64,000 nucleotides of DNA from an uncultured Gammaproteobacteria bacterium (GTDB lineage: Bacteria; Pseudomonadota; Gammaproteobacteria; UBA6429; Thiohalophilaceae), in assembly GCA_937967995.1 (NCBI GenBank), contig CALBTB010000013.1, forward strand, positions 66,418-130,417. The letters run 5' to 3'. Below the pieces are notes generated by a model, which did no database searches, was not told the origin of the DNA, and was given only the letters and a program-made list of their open reading frames with translations. Of this stretch, positions 18,054 to 27,075 are shown in pieces. Both the position numbers and the translations under genes were made by a program. How positions within the stretch are numbered: position 1 is the first letter of the stretch; every line of letters begins with the position of its first letter.

Positions 18054-18104
18054 ACTATATAATAAAAGCGACTATTTGATAGTACTTGAGTTATTTGGTG
18101 CATT

Positions 18105-19373
18105 ATGAAAATCAAGGTGATCACACCCGAACTGAAAATGGGCATGTACGTTTCAGAACTCGATCGGCCATGGGTTGAGTCGCCTTTTCTTTTTCAGGGA
18201 TTCCAGATAAGCAGCCCGGAAGAAATCGAGCAACTGCAGTCAATTTGCAAGTATGTTTATGTGGATACGGAAAAATCGCCGGTTGATGTCGCCACACATC
18301 TACATCCGAACAACAAGACTTCATCAGCCACTGCTTCTAAAAAAAAACGCGGCCGCTGGCGTTCTCTGAGTGATGCGCTGTTCAAGCATTCCGATGACAA
18401 GCAGAAAGTCAAATTCAATGTTGAGCTAGCCAAAGCCAGAAAGATTCGTGACAAAACCCGCAGCTTCATCGACACGGCACTGGAAGATTCCCGGCTGGGT
18501 AACAGTATCGATACAAAGTCTGCCAAGGATCTGGTATCCAGTCTTGCCGAAAGTATTCTGCGAAATCCCGATGCATCCGTCTGGTTAACCCATCTCAAGG
18601 CAAGGGATGAATATACGGCCATTCATTCCCTGAATGTCTGCGTATTGTCACTGACGTTTGGCCGGGCACTGGGGTTGAGCAAGACACAACTGAATGTACT
18701 TGGGCTGGGAGCATTACTTCATGACCTTGGAAAAATGCGCGTTCCGCTCGAGGTGCTGAACAAACCAGGCCGACTAACCGACGAAGAATTCAAAATTATG
18801 CGCAGTCACCCGGAGCTGGGATACGAGTTGCTGCTCAATGACAAATCCATTCCACCGGATGCACTGGATATCGTTATCAGTCATCACGAACGCAGTAACG
18901 GCAAAGGTTATCCGCGAGGCATCGATGGTAGTGAGATAAGGTATTTTACCCGTATTGTCACGATTGTTGATGTCTATGATGCGATTACCAGCGATCGTGT
19001 TTACCACGACGGCATGACGCCGCATGACGCACTGAAGCGTATGTATGACTGGTCAGATGAAAATTTTGATCTGGAACTCATGCAGGCATTCATTCGCACC
19101 ATTGGAATATATCCGGTCGGAAGCGTGGTTGAATTTGTCAGTGGCCATGTCGGCATCGTGGTCAAGCTCAATGAGACACACAAGCTCAAGCCGCTGATCC
19201 TGCTTTTAATGAACAGCCGCAAGGAAATGTATCCAAAGCGCAAGCTGGTCAACCTGGCCAGCACAAGCTGGGACAAGATCGGGGCTGCACCACAAATCAA
19301 GCGCATAGCGGATGCAAAAGAGTATGGCGTCGATGTCAAGGCCATCATTAATGCCGAGTCGAATTTTGACTAA
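18105..19373 (+). CDS. DUF3391 / HD-GYP cyclic-di-GMP phosphodiesterase
   Basis: A 422-residue cytoplasmic protein. Residues 1-120 are the DUF3391 N-terminal domain common to a subgroup of HD-GYP proteins (KVITPELKMGMYVSELDRPW, then a poly-Lys linker). Residues about 170-350 are a canonical HD-GYP domain: LHDLGKMRVPLEVLNKPG, SHHERSNGKGYPRG, RIVTIVDVYDAITSDRVYH. All metal ligands and the catalytic Lys are present, so it should hydrolyse c-di-GMP to GMP. It may be read from a sigma-28-like promoter. The NYN-domain gene follows within 70 bases on the same strand, so an operon continuing through 20934 is likely. Confidence 0.94.
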   Translation: MKIKVITPELKMGMYVSELDRPWVESPFLFQGFQISSPEEIEQLQSICKYVYVDTEKSPVDVATHLHPNNKTSSATASKKKRGRWRSLSDALFKHSDDKQKVKFNVELAKARKIRDKTRSFIDTALEDSRLGNSIDTKSAKDLVSSLAESILRNPDASVWLTHLKARDEYTAIHSLNVCVLSLTFGRALGLSKTQLNVLGLGALLHDLGKMRVPLEVLNKPGRLTDEEFKIMRSHPELGYELLLNDKSIPPDALDIVISHHERSNGKGYPRGIDGSEIRYFTRIVTIVDVYDAITSDRVYHDGMTPHDALKRMYDWSDENFDLELMQAFIRTIGIYPVGSVVEFVSGHVGIVVKLNETHKLKPLILLLMNSRKEMYPKRKLVNLASTSWDKIGAAPQIKRIADAKEYGVDVKAIINAESNFD

Positions 19374-19442
19374 GCGTTGGTTTTCATCAGGAGTGATTGG
19401 GATTACCATAAGGGGGACGATTATCACTACGGAAACCGACAT

Positions 19443-19961
19443 ATGACCGAAAACGCCCCTCCTGATGTACTGATCAATCAGTCCGTTGCCATCCTCGTCG
19501 ATGGAAATAATATAGAACGCAGCATTCATGAAGAGACCCGTGACCAGAACACCATGGTCAACTTCGACACCCTGATTCCACGTCTGCTGGACAACCGTGG
19601 GCTGAACCGGCTGGTTTATTTCCGCGAGGGTAAACACATTTCAGCGAAACTGCAGGAAAGGCTGCATAACCGTTATCATGGTTCTGTTCGTCCCTGTCAT
19701 AAGAGTGCTGATATTCCGCTTTCCATCAAGGCGACACAACTGGCCAGCAAAGTGGACACCATCATTATCATGTCGGGTGATTCGGATTATATTGAGCTGG
19801 TTAGTCATCTAAAAAGTGAAGGTGTACGGGTGGAGATTGCGGCAGTTAAAAGTACAACCTCACAGATGCTTATTGATGAAGCCGATTACTTTCATGAAAT
19901 CGTGTCGGATGACTGGTTTACACTGATCCCGAAAAAAGGCGCCAAGCGTGGCAAAAAGTAA
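19443..19961 (+). CDS. NYN domain (LabA/DUF88-like) putative ribonuclease
   Basis: The protein has a PIN-like NYN nuclease fold: SVAILVDGNNIE at the N-terminus, a central KSADIPLSIKATQLA, and IIIMSGDSDYIELV, supplying the expected acidic residues around the metal site. NYN proteins are usually endoribonucleases; the substrate is unknown. I chose ATG 19443 (172 residues); the frame is open upstream to TTG 19377, which would add 22 residues without family similarity. The C-terminus is basic (KKGAKRGKK). Its last 14 bases overlap the next gene, a cache-like sensor, indicating coupled translation, and it follows the HD-GYP gene. Confidence 0.85.
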   Translation: MTENAPPDVLINQSVAILVDGNNIERSIHEETRDQNTMVNFDTLIPRLLDNRGLNRLVYFREGKHISAKLQERLHNRYHGSVRPCHKSADIPLSIKATQLASKVDTIIIMSGDSDYIELVSHLKSEGVRVEIAAVKSTTSQMLIDEADYFHEIVSDDWFTLIPKKGAKRGKK

Positions 19962-20934
19962 CCCGGAAAATTCGCATCAGAAAACGCTGCAGGAAAGTAT
20001 TGCCCGGCAACGGGAACTGCTTACCGGTATGCTGTCGGATCCGTTGAAACGGGCCGCTTTAAATTGCAGCAAGGTCTGGGGGCAGCGTGAAGCGATTGAC
20101 GATGCATTACAGGAAGTGATGCAAACCATGCCATATTGCAAGTTTCTGTATGCGCTGGACACCAATGCGATGCAGATCAGTGATAATATCAGTCACGAAG
20201 GGATGATCACCGCCGACTACGGGCGCGATCGTTCCCAACGTCCGTATATGAATGAAGTCGTACCAAGTTCTGATTTTTTACTATCCGCCGCGTATATCAG
20301 TTTGCGGGCCCGTCGTCCATCACTCACCGCGATTCAGATAGTACGCGACAAACAGGGTAATGCGCTGGGGTTTATCGGTGCGGACTTTGACCTGCGTGCA
20401 CTACCGCTGACCCGCGATTTATACGAAGAACCACGTCAGTGGAAGCAGATCAAGGGTGACCCGTCGATTCGAGGCAATGTGTTCGCACAACATCGTGTCG
20501 AAAGTAAGATGGACAGACACATTGATATCGTACTCGGAGTGGTGGAAGAATTGATGGTCGACCATGGCGTTTTTCACATCAAGCTACATTTTTCCAGTAA
20601 CCGTGCGGTAATCTGGCATTATGATGATCCATACCGTTATCGATTGCTGGATGTGGATACCCTGACGGATCCCAATGTCTGTCTGGCTTACCCGACCACA
20701 CCCTATCCGAAAGACGCCGTCATTCCTGCCACTAAAATACCGGAAATTCTGCAGGGTCTACGACAGCTACGCTATATGGACGATACTTTGTACCTGCGTG
20801 CAGGAGCGGTGAATATCTTTAACGGTATTATTAACCTGACTTTTTCCTGTGACGGCTCACACTATCTGCCCTTTGACGAGTTCCTGAATAAGGAACATGC
20901 TTTCTGGAGTTCCGGGCTTGGTGCAACTGCCTGA
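19948..20934 (+). CDS. PDC/cache-like sensor domain protein without an output domain
   Basis: A 328-residue protein with no membrane segment or signal peptide. Residues 60-160 carry a PDC/cache-like pattern (FLYALDTNAMQISDNI, DYGRDRSQRPYMNEV, LSAAYISLRARRPSLTAIQIVRD, GFIGADFDLRAL). The C-terminal half (KLHFSSNRAVIWHYDDPYRY; YPTTPYPKDAVIPATKIPEIL) I do not recognise. Cache domains usually sit in the periplasm, so a cytoplasmic one is unusual. It overlaps the NYN gene by 14 bases, which suggests a joint function, for example ligand-controlled RNA cleavage; this is speculation. Start ATG 19948 lies inside the end of the NYN gene. Confidence 0.78.
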   Translation: MAKSNPENSHQKTLQESIARQRELLTGMLSDPLKRAALNCSKVWGQREAIDDALQEVMQTMPYCKFLYALDTNAMQISDNISHEGMITADYGRDRSQRPYMNEVVPSSDFLLSAAYISLRARRPSLTAIQIVRDKQGNALGFIGADFDLRALPLTRDLYEEPRQWKQIKGDPSIRGNVFAQHRVESKMDRHIDIVLGVVEELMVDHGVFHIKLHFSSNRAVIWHYDDPYRYRLLDVDTLTDPNVCLAYPTTPYPKDAVIPATKIPEILQGLRQLRYMDDTLYLRAGAVNIFNGIINLTFSCDGSHYLPFDEFLNKEHAFWSSGLGATA

Positions 20935-20955
20935 TTTCAACAACAAAATTGCAAC

Positions 20956-20975
20956 AATGTTATCCGACTAACATT
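20956..20975. promoter_or_regulatory. Inverted repeat before the GAF histidine kinase gene
   Basis: AATGTTA and TAACATT are perfect 7-base arms around 6 bases. A -10-like TATACT lies at 20991-20996, so the repeat covers the place of the -35 and may be an activator or repressor site. The protein that binds is unknown. Confidence 0.4.
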
Positions 20976-21036
20976 CTCAACAAACCCGACTATACTTCTA
21001 CTGTTCTGATACACGACGTCGAATTGTGGAGTCAGT

Positions 21037-22209
21037 ATGTTAGAAGCAGCCATTCCCGAATTTGAAGAAGATCGACTCAACGAACTTTATGCCTATCATA
21101 TTCTCGATTCCAGACCGGATTCGAGTTTTGATGAGCTGGCCGATCTTACCGCCGAAGTCTGCGAAGCACCGATTGCCCTGATATCCCTGGTCGATGAATC
21201 ACGACAGTGGTTCAAGGCCCGCGTTGGTCTTGACGTAGAGGAAACCGCACGCAGTGTGTCGTTCTGTTCGCATGCCATCCTGCAGGATAATGTTTTCATT
21301 GTGAAAGACACGCTGCTGGATGCAAGGTTTGCGGATAATCCGCTGGTCACCGGCGATCCCCATATTCGTTTTTATGCAGGTGCACCGCTGATTGATAAAC
21401 ACGGTTACGGCCTGGGGACATTATGTGTTATTGACACTAAGCCTCGTGATCTGACCCCGGCGCAAACCAAAGCGTTACGTGTTTTGCGCAGCCATGTCAT
21501 GACCTTAATGAAGTTACACAAGCAGAATGTGGCGTTGCGTGCGATGAACAAGGAACTGGAGTCATTCAGTATTGCCGCTTCGCACGACCTGATGGCACCG
21601 GGTCGACGCATACTGAGTTTCAGCCAGATTCTGAAAGAAGATTATTCAGATCAGCTGGATGAGAATGCCAGAAATATTCTCGACAGGATATCCGCTTCAG
21701 CTATTTCCATGACGGATATGCTTGAGAGCCTGCTGGCCCTGTCGCGACTGGCCAGGACCGACATATGTTATGGCCATGTGGACCTGAGTAAAATGGCTGA
21801 TGAGATTTTATCCGATCTGCAATTGATGGCGCCGGAGCGTCAGCTGAGCAAACACATTCAGGCCGAAATACATGTCATCGCGGATCCCAAGCTGATGCGT
21901 ATCGCACTGGAGAATGTGCTTGGCAATGCCTGGAAATATACAGCCAAAAAGAAAACTACCCGTATCAAGATATCGATGAAACAGGAGCGGGAAAAATCCC
22001 GTATTACAATTGAAGACAACGGTGTGGGGTTTGATATGCAGTTTGCTGACAAGATTTTTCTGCCTTTCCAGCGTCTGCATTCGGATGAGGAATTTGAAGG
22101 TAACGGTGTGGGGCTGGCGACCGTACAGCGGATTATGCATCGTCATGGTGGTGACGTTGAAATATTTTCTGAACCGGACACCGGTACAAGGGTGGATCTC
22201 ATTTTATAA
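21037..22209 (+). CDS. GAF domain sensor histidine kinase, soluble
   Basis: A 390-residue cytoplasmic kinase. The N-terminal GAF domain (about 25-160) contains SLVDESRQWFKARVGL, FCSHAILQDN and FYAGAPLIDKHGYGLGTLCVID, the form common in light- or redox-linked kinases. A HisKA domain follows with the phospho-acceptor His183 in ASHDLMAPGRRI, then HATPase_c with the N box (ALENVLGNAWKY), G1 (DNGVGFD) and G2 (GNGVGLAT). There is no membrane segment and no receiver domain, and no response regulator gene is adjacent, so it is an orphan. An inverted repeat precedes its likely promoter. Confidence 0.92.
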   Translation: MLEAAIPEFEEDRLNELYAYHILDSRPDSSFDELADLTAEVCEAPIALISLVDESRQWFKARVGLDVEETARSVSFCSHAILQDNVFIVKDTLLDARFADNPLVTGDPHIRFYAGAPLIDKHGYGLGTLCVIDTKPRDLTPAQTKALRVLRSHVMTLMKLHKQNVALRAMNKELESFSIAASHDLMAPGRRILSFSQILKEDYSDQLDENARNILDRISASAISMTDMLESLLALSRLARTDICYGHVDLSKMADEILSDLQLMAPERQLSKHIQAEIHVIADPKLMRIALENVLGNAWKYTAKKKTTRIKISMKQEREKSRITIEDNGVGFDMQFADKIFLPFQRLHSDEEFEGNGVGLATVQRIMHRHGGDVEIFSEPDTGTRVDLIL

Positions 22210-22215
22210 TTGTTA

Positions 22216-24141
22216 TTAATTGGACGCTTTTTTCTGGTTCGAGTCTGCGTTTGTCGTCCCGATTTTTTCCACAAGCCACTGCGAGATTTTTTCATCATTC
22301 ATCGGTTTGCAATAAAAATACCCCTGAGCGAACTCACAATGTAACTCTTTCAGGATATTCGCGCTGGCCTGATTTTCAACACCCTCTGCGACAACCTCCA
22401 GACCAAGGTTATGAGCGAGCTTGATAGTTGAGGTCACAATGATTCGGTCATCCTTGTCGGTGATCATATTCATGACGAAGGAACGATCAATTTTGACCTG
22501 ATGTGCTGCAAGCCGTTTTATATACGCCAGCGATGAATAGCCGGTACCGAAATCATCAATAGCAATTTTAACACCGAGACCGGCCAGTCGCTGTACAACC
22601 AGACGTGACTGCTCCGGGTCACTCATAATGCTGGTTTCGGTAATCTCCAGTGTGAATTTTTCAAGATCGATTTGTGAGTTCTCAATCAGTGAGCGAATCT
22701 CCATCGGCAGGCGTTCGTCCTGCAGGTTCTTGGCAGAAATATTTACCGCCATATTTAAATCCGGTGAGATAGTCTTATGCCAGATTTGCAGCTGTTTTAG
22801 CGCAGTTTTCAGTACCCAGGAAGTAAGATCGTTGATCATGCTGGTCTGTTCTGCGATCTGAATAAAAACGTCCGGGCTGATGAAACCGTATTCGTCATGA
22901 AACCAGCGAGCCAGTGCCTCAAATCCGATGACGCGATTGGTTTGCAGGCAGATTTTAGGCTGGTAGTGCAGTTCCAGTTTCTTGTTATCAAGGGCCTGGC
23001 GCAGGTCGGCAATCAGACCCAGACGGTTTGGTGTATTGGAGCTGATATTGTCTTCATAATAGGCCCAGATCTGACTGCTGCTCTTGGCATGATACATGGC
23101 CATGTCAGCGTGACGTAGCAGGTCTTCCTGTGTATTACCGTCATAAGGAAACTGCGCAATACCGATACTGGCATATACGGCGAGATGGTAACCCTGAAGT
23201 TTGAAATGTGCTGTCAGTGTTGCCTGAAAGGCCGCCAGTATCTGTTCGATTTCACGGGCGTTTTTATTTGCCAGCATCACTGCAAATTCATCGCCACCCA
23301 GGCGAGCAATAGTTGCATCGTTCGGAAACGTCTTTGTGAGTCGCTTTGAAACCTCGATCAGTACCTGGTCACCGAGTTGATGCCCCAGGGCATCATTGAT
23401 TTCCTTGAACCGGTCCAGATCGATAATCATCACCCATAATGAGTTGACCAGATCTTTATCAGCACCAATATGTTTATTCAGCTTTTCATAGAATTGTTTG
23501 CGATTGGCCAGACCGGTTAAGGTGTCATGCAGAGTGTGATAGCGCATTTGTTCACTGATGCGCTGTTGTTGCTCGAGTGCTCTTTCTTTTTCATGTACCA
23601 GCTTGGCCAGTTCAATGCGTGACTGTACCAGTGACTGTGCTGTATTGGTAAGATCAGTAAAAGGCAGCTTGCGTAGCAGGTAGTACACGCCAATAGCGGC
23701 CAACAAACCTGCCAGCGTGGCAATCAGGGTATGAATAAGCAGCGTTGTAAGGCTGACGGAGATATGTATCCAGCCGATATCTTTTAATCCATCGCTCAGG
23801 CGGGCTGTTACGTTGTGAGAGAGACCTTGATGAGCGGGGCCGGATTCAAAAATCAGCTGGCCGTTATTATTTGTTAGGGAAAAATGCAGTGCCTGGTTTT
23901 TATTCGATGACAGGCTTAGTATGTCTGCAATGCGTGACTCCTGGTATTCCCAAGTCTCAGGGTAACTATATATCAGTTCTGAAACCTTGTCGGCGCTGAA
24001 CTCGGCCTGTTGTTTTAACCAACTGGCCTGGTGCTGATAGGCGGCCGTAAAGTAAATCACGGGTATGGCCAGCATAACTGATACGGCGATGACGATCGCA
24101 GTCAGATTAATCAGAAACTTCAGTCGCAGAATACTTTCCAC
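22216..24141 (-). CDS. Membrane GGDEF-EAL cyclic-di-GMP protein paired with a binding protein
   Basis: A 641-residue protein starting at GTG 24141 (GGAAG 9 bases upstream). Two membrane helices (about residues 10-32 and 130-155) enclose a periplasmic domain of about 100 residues without clear family. The cytoplasmic part is GGDEF (LARLGGDEFAVML, intact) then EAL (GFEALARW, LEITETSIM, IDDFGTGYSSLAY, AEGVEN), so both activities are possible. It lies 19 bases downstream of a PstS-like periplasmic binding protein gene on the same strand. By analogy with NspS-MbaA, the binding protein may report ligand to this enzyme. Confidence 0.93.
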   Translation of the reverse strand: MESILRLKFLINLTAIVIAVSVMLAIPVIYFTAAYQHQASWLKQQAEFSADKVSELIYSYPETWEYQESRIADILSLSSNKNQALHFSLTNNNGQLIFESGPAHQGLSHNVTARLSDGLKDIGWIHISVSLTTLLIHTLIATLAGLLAAIGVYYLLRKLPFTDLTNTAQSLVQSRIELAKLVHEKERALEQQQRISEQMRYHTLHDTLTGLANRKQFYEKLNKHIGADKDLVNSLWVMIIDLDRFKEINDALGHQLGDQVLIEVSKRLTKTFPNDATIARLGGDEFAVMLANKNAREIEQILAAFQATLTAHFKLQGYHLAVYASIGIAQFPYDGNTQEDLLRHADMAMYHAKSSSQIWAYYEDNISSNTPNRLGLIADLRQALDNKKLELHYQPKICLQTNRVIGFEALARWFHDEYGFISPDVFIQIAEQTSMINDLTSWVLKTALKQLQIWHKTISPDLNMAVNISAKNLQDERLPMEIRSLIENSQIDLEKFTLEITETSIMSDPEQSRLVVQRLAGLGVKIAIDDFGTGYSSLAYIKRLAAHQVKIDRSFVMNMITDKDDRIIVTSTIKLAHNLGLEVVAEGVENQASANILKELHCEFAQGYFYCKPMNDEKISQWLVEKIGTTNADSNQKKASN

Positions 24142-24160
24142 TGTTACATCTTCCCGCGGT

Positions 24161-25003
24161 TCAGTCTTCCGGCAGCATGTGGCCGGTGTTTAACAGAATA
24201 TCGATAGCTTCGCGGCTATCGAGAAAACTCAGAAACTGGTGCGCGGCAGGTGAGGAATGGCTGGCGATGACAATATACAAATCCTTGATCAGGCTGTATC
24301 GCCCATTGTGCACATTCAATGCTGATGGCGTGACATTATCCAGCTTGAGCGCTTTCAGATTGCGTTTCTCAGCCAGGATGAGGGCCAGTGTACTGGTACC
24401 AAACGCACCGGGTATCTGTTGAATCCTGTCGGCACTGTCCTGATCGGTGATGGCGACCGGAATGCCGCGCCGCTTGTAAGCGGCATCCAGCGCATTAATT
24501 AATTCGCGCCGATGTTTTTTAATCATGAGTGTGTCTGAATCTGATGGTGGCCGCAGGATGGGGCGTGCAACACTGTTATCAGGCCAGTAGGGGTGTTGGC
24601 CGCTATAAAAGCCCTGCAACATCTCCGTAGTGACGGCATCAACCGGGCTGGTCTTCGCCACCACGAAAACCAGCGGGGTGCGAGCATACAGGTGTGCCGT
24701 GAGACCGGGGTGCTGTTCCTTTTGTTTGAGCGCCCGCGAAGTGATCGCCAGATCCAGTTTGCCGGCCAGCAGGGCTTTGATGCCGCCGCCACTACCCAGG
24801 CTGGGTGGCATCCTGATTGTCAGGTTTGGGTGATGGCGTGCAAATGCGTCGGCCAGTAAACGCATGCTGGCCAGGTCTGTACCACTACCCCCCAGGCGTA
24901 ACACCTGCTCGGCATAAATCGCAGAGGGCACAACAAAAGGGATCAAAAGTAATAAAACAGACCGACACAGGCGGCGTCTCGATGTTCTGTTTCGCAGCAT
25001 CAC
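24161..25003 (-). CDS. PstS-like periplasmic solute-binding protein
   Basis: A 280-residue exported protein: basic N-terminus, hydrophobic core and cleavage near residue 31 (IYAEQ). It matches the phosphate/anion-binding (PBP-like) superfamily with RLGGSGTD near the start, LGSGGGIKALLAGKLDLAITSRALK, and LYIVIASHSSPAAHQFLSFL at the end. No ABC permease or ATPase genes lie nearby; the neighbour is a GGDEF-EAL sensor 19 bases downstream. It therefore seems to be a sensor subunit rather than a transport component. Ligand could be phosphate, another oxyanion or an unrelated molecule. Confidence 0.87.
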   Translation of the reverse strand: MMLRNRTSRRRLCRSVLLLLIPFVVPSAIYAEQVLRLGGSGTDLASMRLLADAFARHHPNLTIRMPPSLGSGGGIKALLAGKLDLAITSRALKQKEQHPGLTAHLYARTPLVFVVAKTSPVDAVTTEMLQGFYSGQHPYWPDNSVARPILRPPSDSDTLMIKKHRRELINALDAAYKRRGIPVAITDQDSADRIQQIPGAFGTSTLALILAEKRNLKALKLDNVTPSALNVHNGRYSLIKDLYIVIASHSSPAAHQFLSFLDSREAIDILLNTGHMLPED

Positions 25004-25198
25004 ATCACCATGATTATTCGAAGATTATGTTGGCGAAGGGGGCTTTTATCGCCTGCAGAAATTATCGGCCGATTCGGGGAATGCTGTATCTCTGCGCCCT
25101 TAAATGAGTAAAGGAAACAAATAAGTAAGTACTGACTAATTCGGGTTGAATAAAAACAAGGAGTTAGCAATATCCATAAGCAAAAAACAATATATTAT

Positions 25199-25213
25199 TG
25201 AGAATGATTTGCA
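25199..25213. promoter_or_regulatory. Fur box upstream of the porin gene
   Basis: TGAGAAT-G-ATTTGCA matches the 7-1-7 Fur consensus TGATAAT-N-ATTATCA at 11 of 14 defined positions. It overlaps the -35 of the porin promoter, the classic arrangement for iron-dependent repression. Confidence 0.6.
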
Positions 25214-25237
25214 TTTAGATTCACATTTGTTTATAGT
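25209..25237 (+). promoter_or_regulatory. Sigma-70 promoter of the porin-FMN-PepSY genes
   Basis: TTGCAT at 25209-25214 and TATAGT at 25232-25237 are 17 bases apart. The Fur box covers the -35. Transcription would begin about 45 bases before GTG 25289. Confidence 0.6.
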
Positions 25238-25288
25238 CGCGCCCACTAGCTATTTTAGTAACGTCTAATTTACACAGGGGTGAATATT

Positions 25289-26461
25289 GTGAACACCAAG
25301 ATACAACGAATCGTAGTCAGCCTGGCCGTGGCCGGCCTTATACCGGTTGCTCAGGCCGACGACAACATGCGCAAGGAAATCGACGCATTGAAGAAACAAA
25401 ACGCCGAAATTATGGAGCGCCTGGATGCAACGGTAAGTGCTATGGAATCCCGTTCAGGTGGCGGTAGCAGCCAGACACGGATTGGCGGTTATGGGGAACT
25501 GCACTACAACAACCTGGAAAATAAAGCGAATGGCAGCAAGAAAGATGAAGTGGATTTTCACCGCTTCGTACTGTTCTTTGGCCATGATTTCAGTGACAAG
25601 ATACGTTTTCATTCCGAGCTGGAAGTAGAACATGCTTACACGACAGACACGGCAGATGGTTCCGGCCCGGGTGCAGTGGAACTGGAACAGGCGTACGTCG
25701 AATTTGACCTGAGTGATACGCAACAGGCCAGAGCGGGTGTTTTCCTGGTGCCGGTTGGTTTCATTAACGAAACGCACGAGCCGCCGACATTCTATGGCGT
25801 CGAGCGTAACCCGGTTGAGAGCAACATCATTCCGACCACCTGGTGGGAAGCCGGTGCCATGTACAGCCAGCGCTTTGACGGTGGAGTGAGCCTGGATTTT
25901 GCGGCGCATTCCGGTCTGAAAACGAGTGCTTCCAGCAACTATGCCATTCGCAGTGGACGTCAGAAGACGGCCAAGGCCTCGGCACGCGATATCGCCTACA
26001 GCCTGCGCGCCAAGTACACCGGAGTACCTGGACTGGAAATCGGCGGTACGATTCAGCACCAGGTCAATATCACGCAAAGCGCGGACCCTACAGCCGGTGC
26101 AGCTACCTTGCTGGAAGCGCATGCCAGCTGGCAGACTGGACCATTCGCCCTGCGTGCGCTGTATGCTACCTGGGATCTGGATGGTACCGGCCCGGCATCA
26201 GTCGGTGCGGATGAGCAAACCGGCTGGTTCATCGAGCCAAGCTATAAATTCAACAAGGAAGTCGGTGTGTTCGCCCGTTACAATCAGTGGGACAACCGTG
26301 CCGGCGATGCGACTGATTCGGAATACAGCCAGGTCGACGTCGGTCTGAACTACTGGCCGCATCCGGATGTCGTGCTGAAGATCGACTACCAGGATCAGGA
26401 TGCACCGGGTACTTCTTCAGAGTTTGATGGTATCAACCTGGGTGTTGGTTATCAGTTCTGA
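25289..26461 (+). CDS. Outer membrane porin with N-terminal coiled coil, likely iron regulated
   Basis: A roughly 390-residue porin. I chose GTG 25289 because AGGGG lies 8 bases upstream; GTG 25280 in the same frame has no ribosome site. A signal peptide ends at VAQADD, a short coiled coil follows (MRKEIDALKKQNAEIMERLD), then a beta barrel resembling the OprO/OprP-like porin family (RIGGYGELHYN, FHSELEVEHA, FLVPVGFINETHEPPTFYG) ending in the terminal Phe (GVGYQF) used for outer membrane insertion. A Fur box overlaps its promoter, and FMN-binding and PepSY genes follow, so a part in iron or other metal uptake is inferred. Confidence 0.9.
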   Translation: MNTKIQRIVVSLAVAGLIPVAQADDNMRKEIDALKKQNAEIMERLDATVSAMESRSGGGSSQTRIGGYGELHYNNLENKANGSKKDEVDFHRFVLFFGHDFSDKIRFHSELEVEHAYTTDTADGSGPGAVELEQAYVEFDLSDTQQARAGVFLVPVGFINETHEPPTFYGVERNPVESNIIPTTWWEAGAMYSQRFDGGVSLDFAAHSGLKTSASSNYAIRSGRQKTAKASARDIAYSLRAKYTGVPGLEIGGTIQHQVNITQSADPTAGAATLLEAHASWQTGPFALRALYATWDLDGTGPASVGADEQTGWFIEPSYKFNKEVGVFARYNQWDNRAGDATDSEYSQVDVGLNYWPHPDVVLKIDYQDQDAPGTSSEFDGINLGVGYQF

Positions 26462-26492
26462 TTGGCATACCCTGCAGTTAAGCAAAATACAC

Positions 26493-26520
26493 AGCGCCGG
26501 CACCTGTTGCCGGCGCTTTA
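26493..26520 (+). terminator. Hairpin after the porin gene, weak terminator or attenuator
   Basis: A 9-bp perfect stem (AGCGCCGGC / GCCGGCGCT) with a 7-base loop is followed by only TTTA. It may stop part of the transcription and so lower expression of the two genes downstream relative to the porin. Confidence 0.5.
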
Positions 26521-26535
26521 ACTATGCGAGATAAC

Positions 26536-27075
26536 ATGAAACGTGCTGTCAGTGTGATGTCTGTGTTGTTACTGATCATAACGTCAATGGCACAGGCGGT
26601 TGTATATCAGTCAAGTGAAGCTTTTCTTGACGAAGTGTTTCGCGGCAAGGTGCCCAGGCCAAAGATGATCTGGTTAACCGGCGATATCAAGGAAGTTGCA
26701 ACTGACATACTCTCTCATCCGCCGTCCAGCCTGCGTACCCGCTACTGGCAGGATGGTCAGCGCAGCGTCTGGATACTGGAAGAAATCGGCAAGGAAAAAC
26801 CGATTACCACCGGCATCGTGATCAAGCAGGGCAAGATTGAAAAGATCCGCGTACTGATATTTCGCGAAAGCCGTGGCTGGGAAGTCAAACGTGAAGCCTT
26901 TACAGACCAGTTTGTGAACGTCACTCTCACTGAAGATAAAGAATTGAACCAGACCATTGATGGCATCACTGGCGCGACACTGTCCGTGCGCGCGCTGAAA
27001 AAACTTGCCAGACTGGCCCTGTATCTTGATTCCAGAGTACAAACCAAACATGAACAAAACAAAGACAAAAACTAA
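26536..27075 (+). CDS. Exported FMN-binding domain protein
   Basis: The chosen start, ATG 26536, gives 179 residues with a good signal peptide (SMAQA) and a GCGAG ribosome site; ATG 26524 in the same frame lacks one. The C-terminal half is an FMN_bind domain with the flavinylation motif DGITGATLS; Thr148 would receive FMN from ApbE. The domain carries flavin on the periplasmic side and passes electrons to or from a membrane partner. The next gene, a PepSY membrane protein, overlaps it. Together behind a Fur-controlled porin they look like a periplasmic flavin reductase path, possibly for ferric chelates. No apbE gene is in the window. Confidence 0.88.
   Translation: MKRAVSVMSVLLLIITSMAQAVVYQSSEAFLDEVFRGKVPRPKMIWLTGDIKEVATDILSHPPSSLRTRYWQDGQRSVWILEEIGKEKPITTGIVIKQGKIEKIRVLIFRESRGWEVKREAFTDQFVNVTLTEDKELNQTIDGITGATLSVRALKKLARLALYLDSRVQTKHEQNKDKN

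Noticed and set aside
18046..18063. A sigma-70 promoter using TATACT or TATAAT before the HD-GYP gene
   Set aside because: No acceptable -35 hexamer lies at the right distance; the sigma-28 reading fits better, though with low confidence.
25454..26122. A 222-codon minus-strand open frame inside the porin gene
   Set aside because: The plus-strand porin has a signal peptide, barrel pattern and terminal Phe; the antisense frame has none of these marks.
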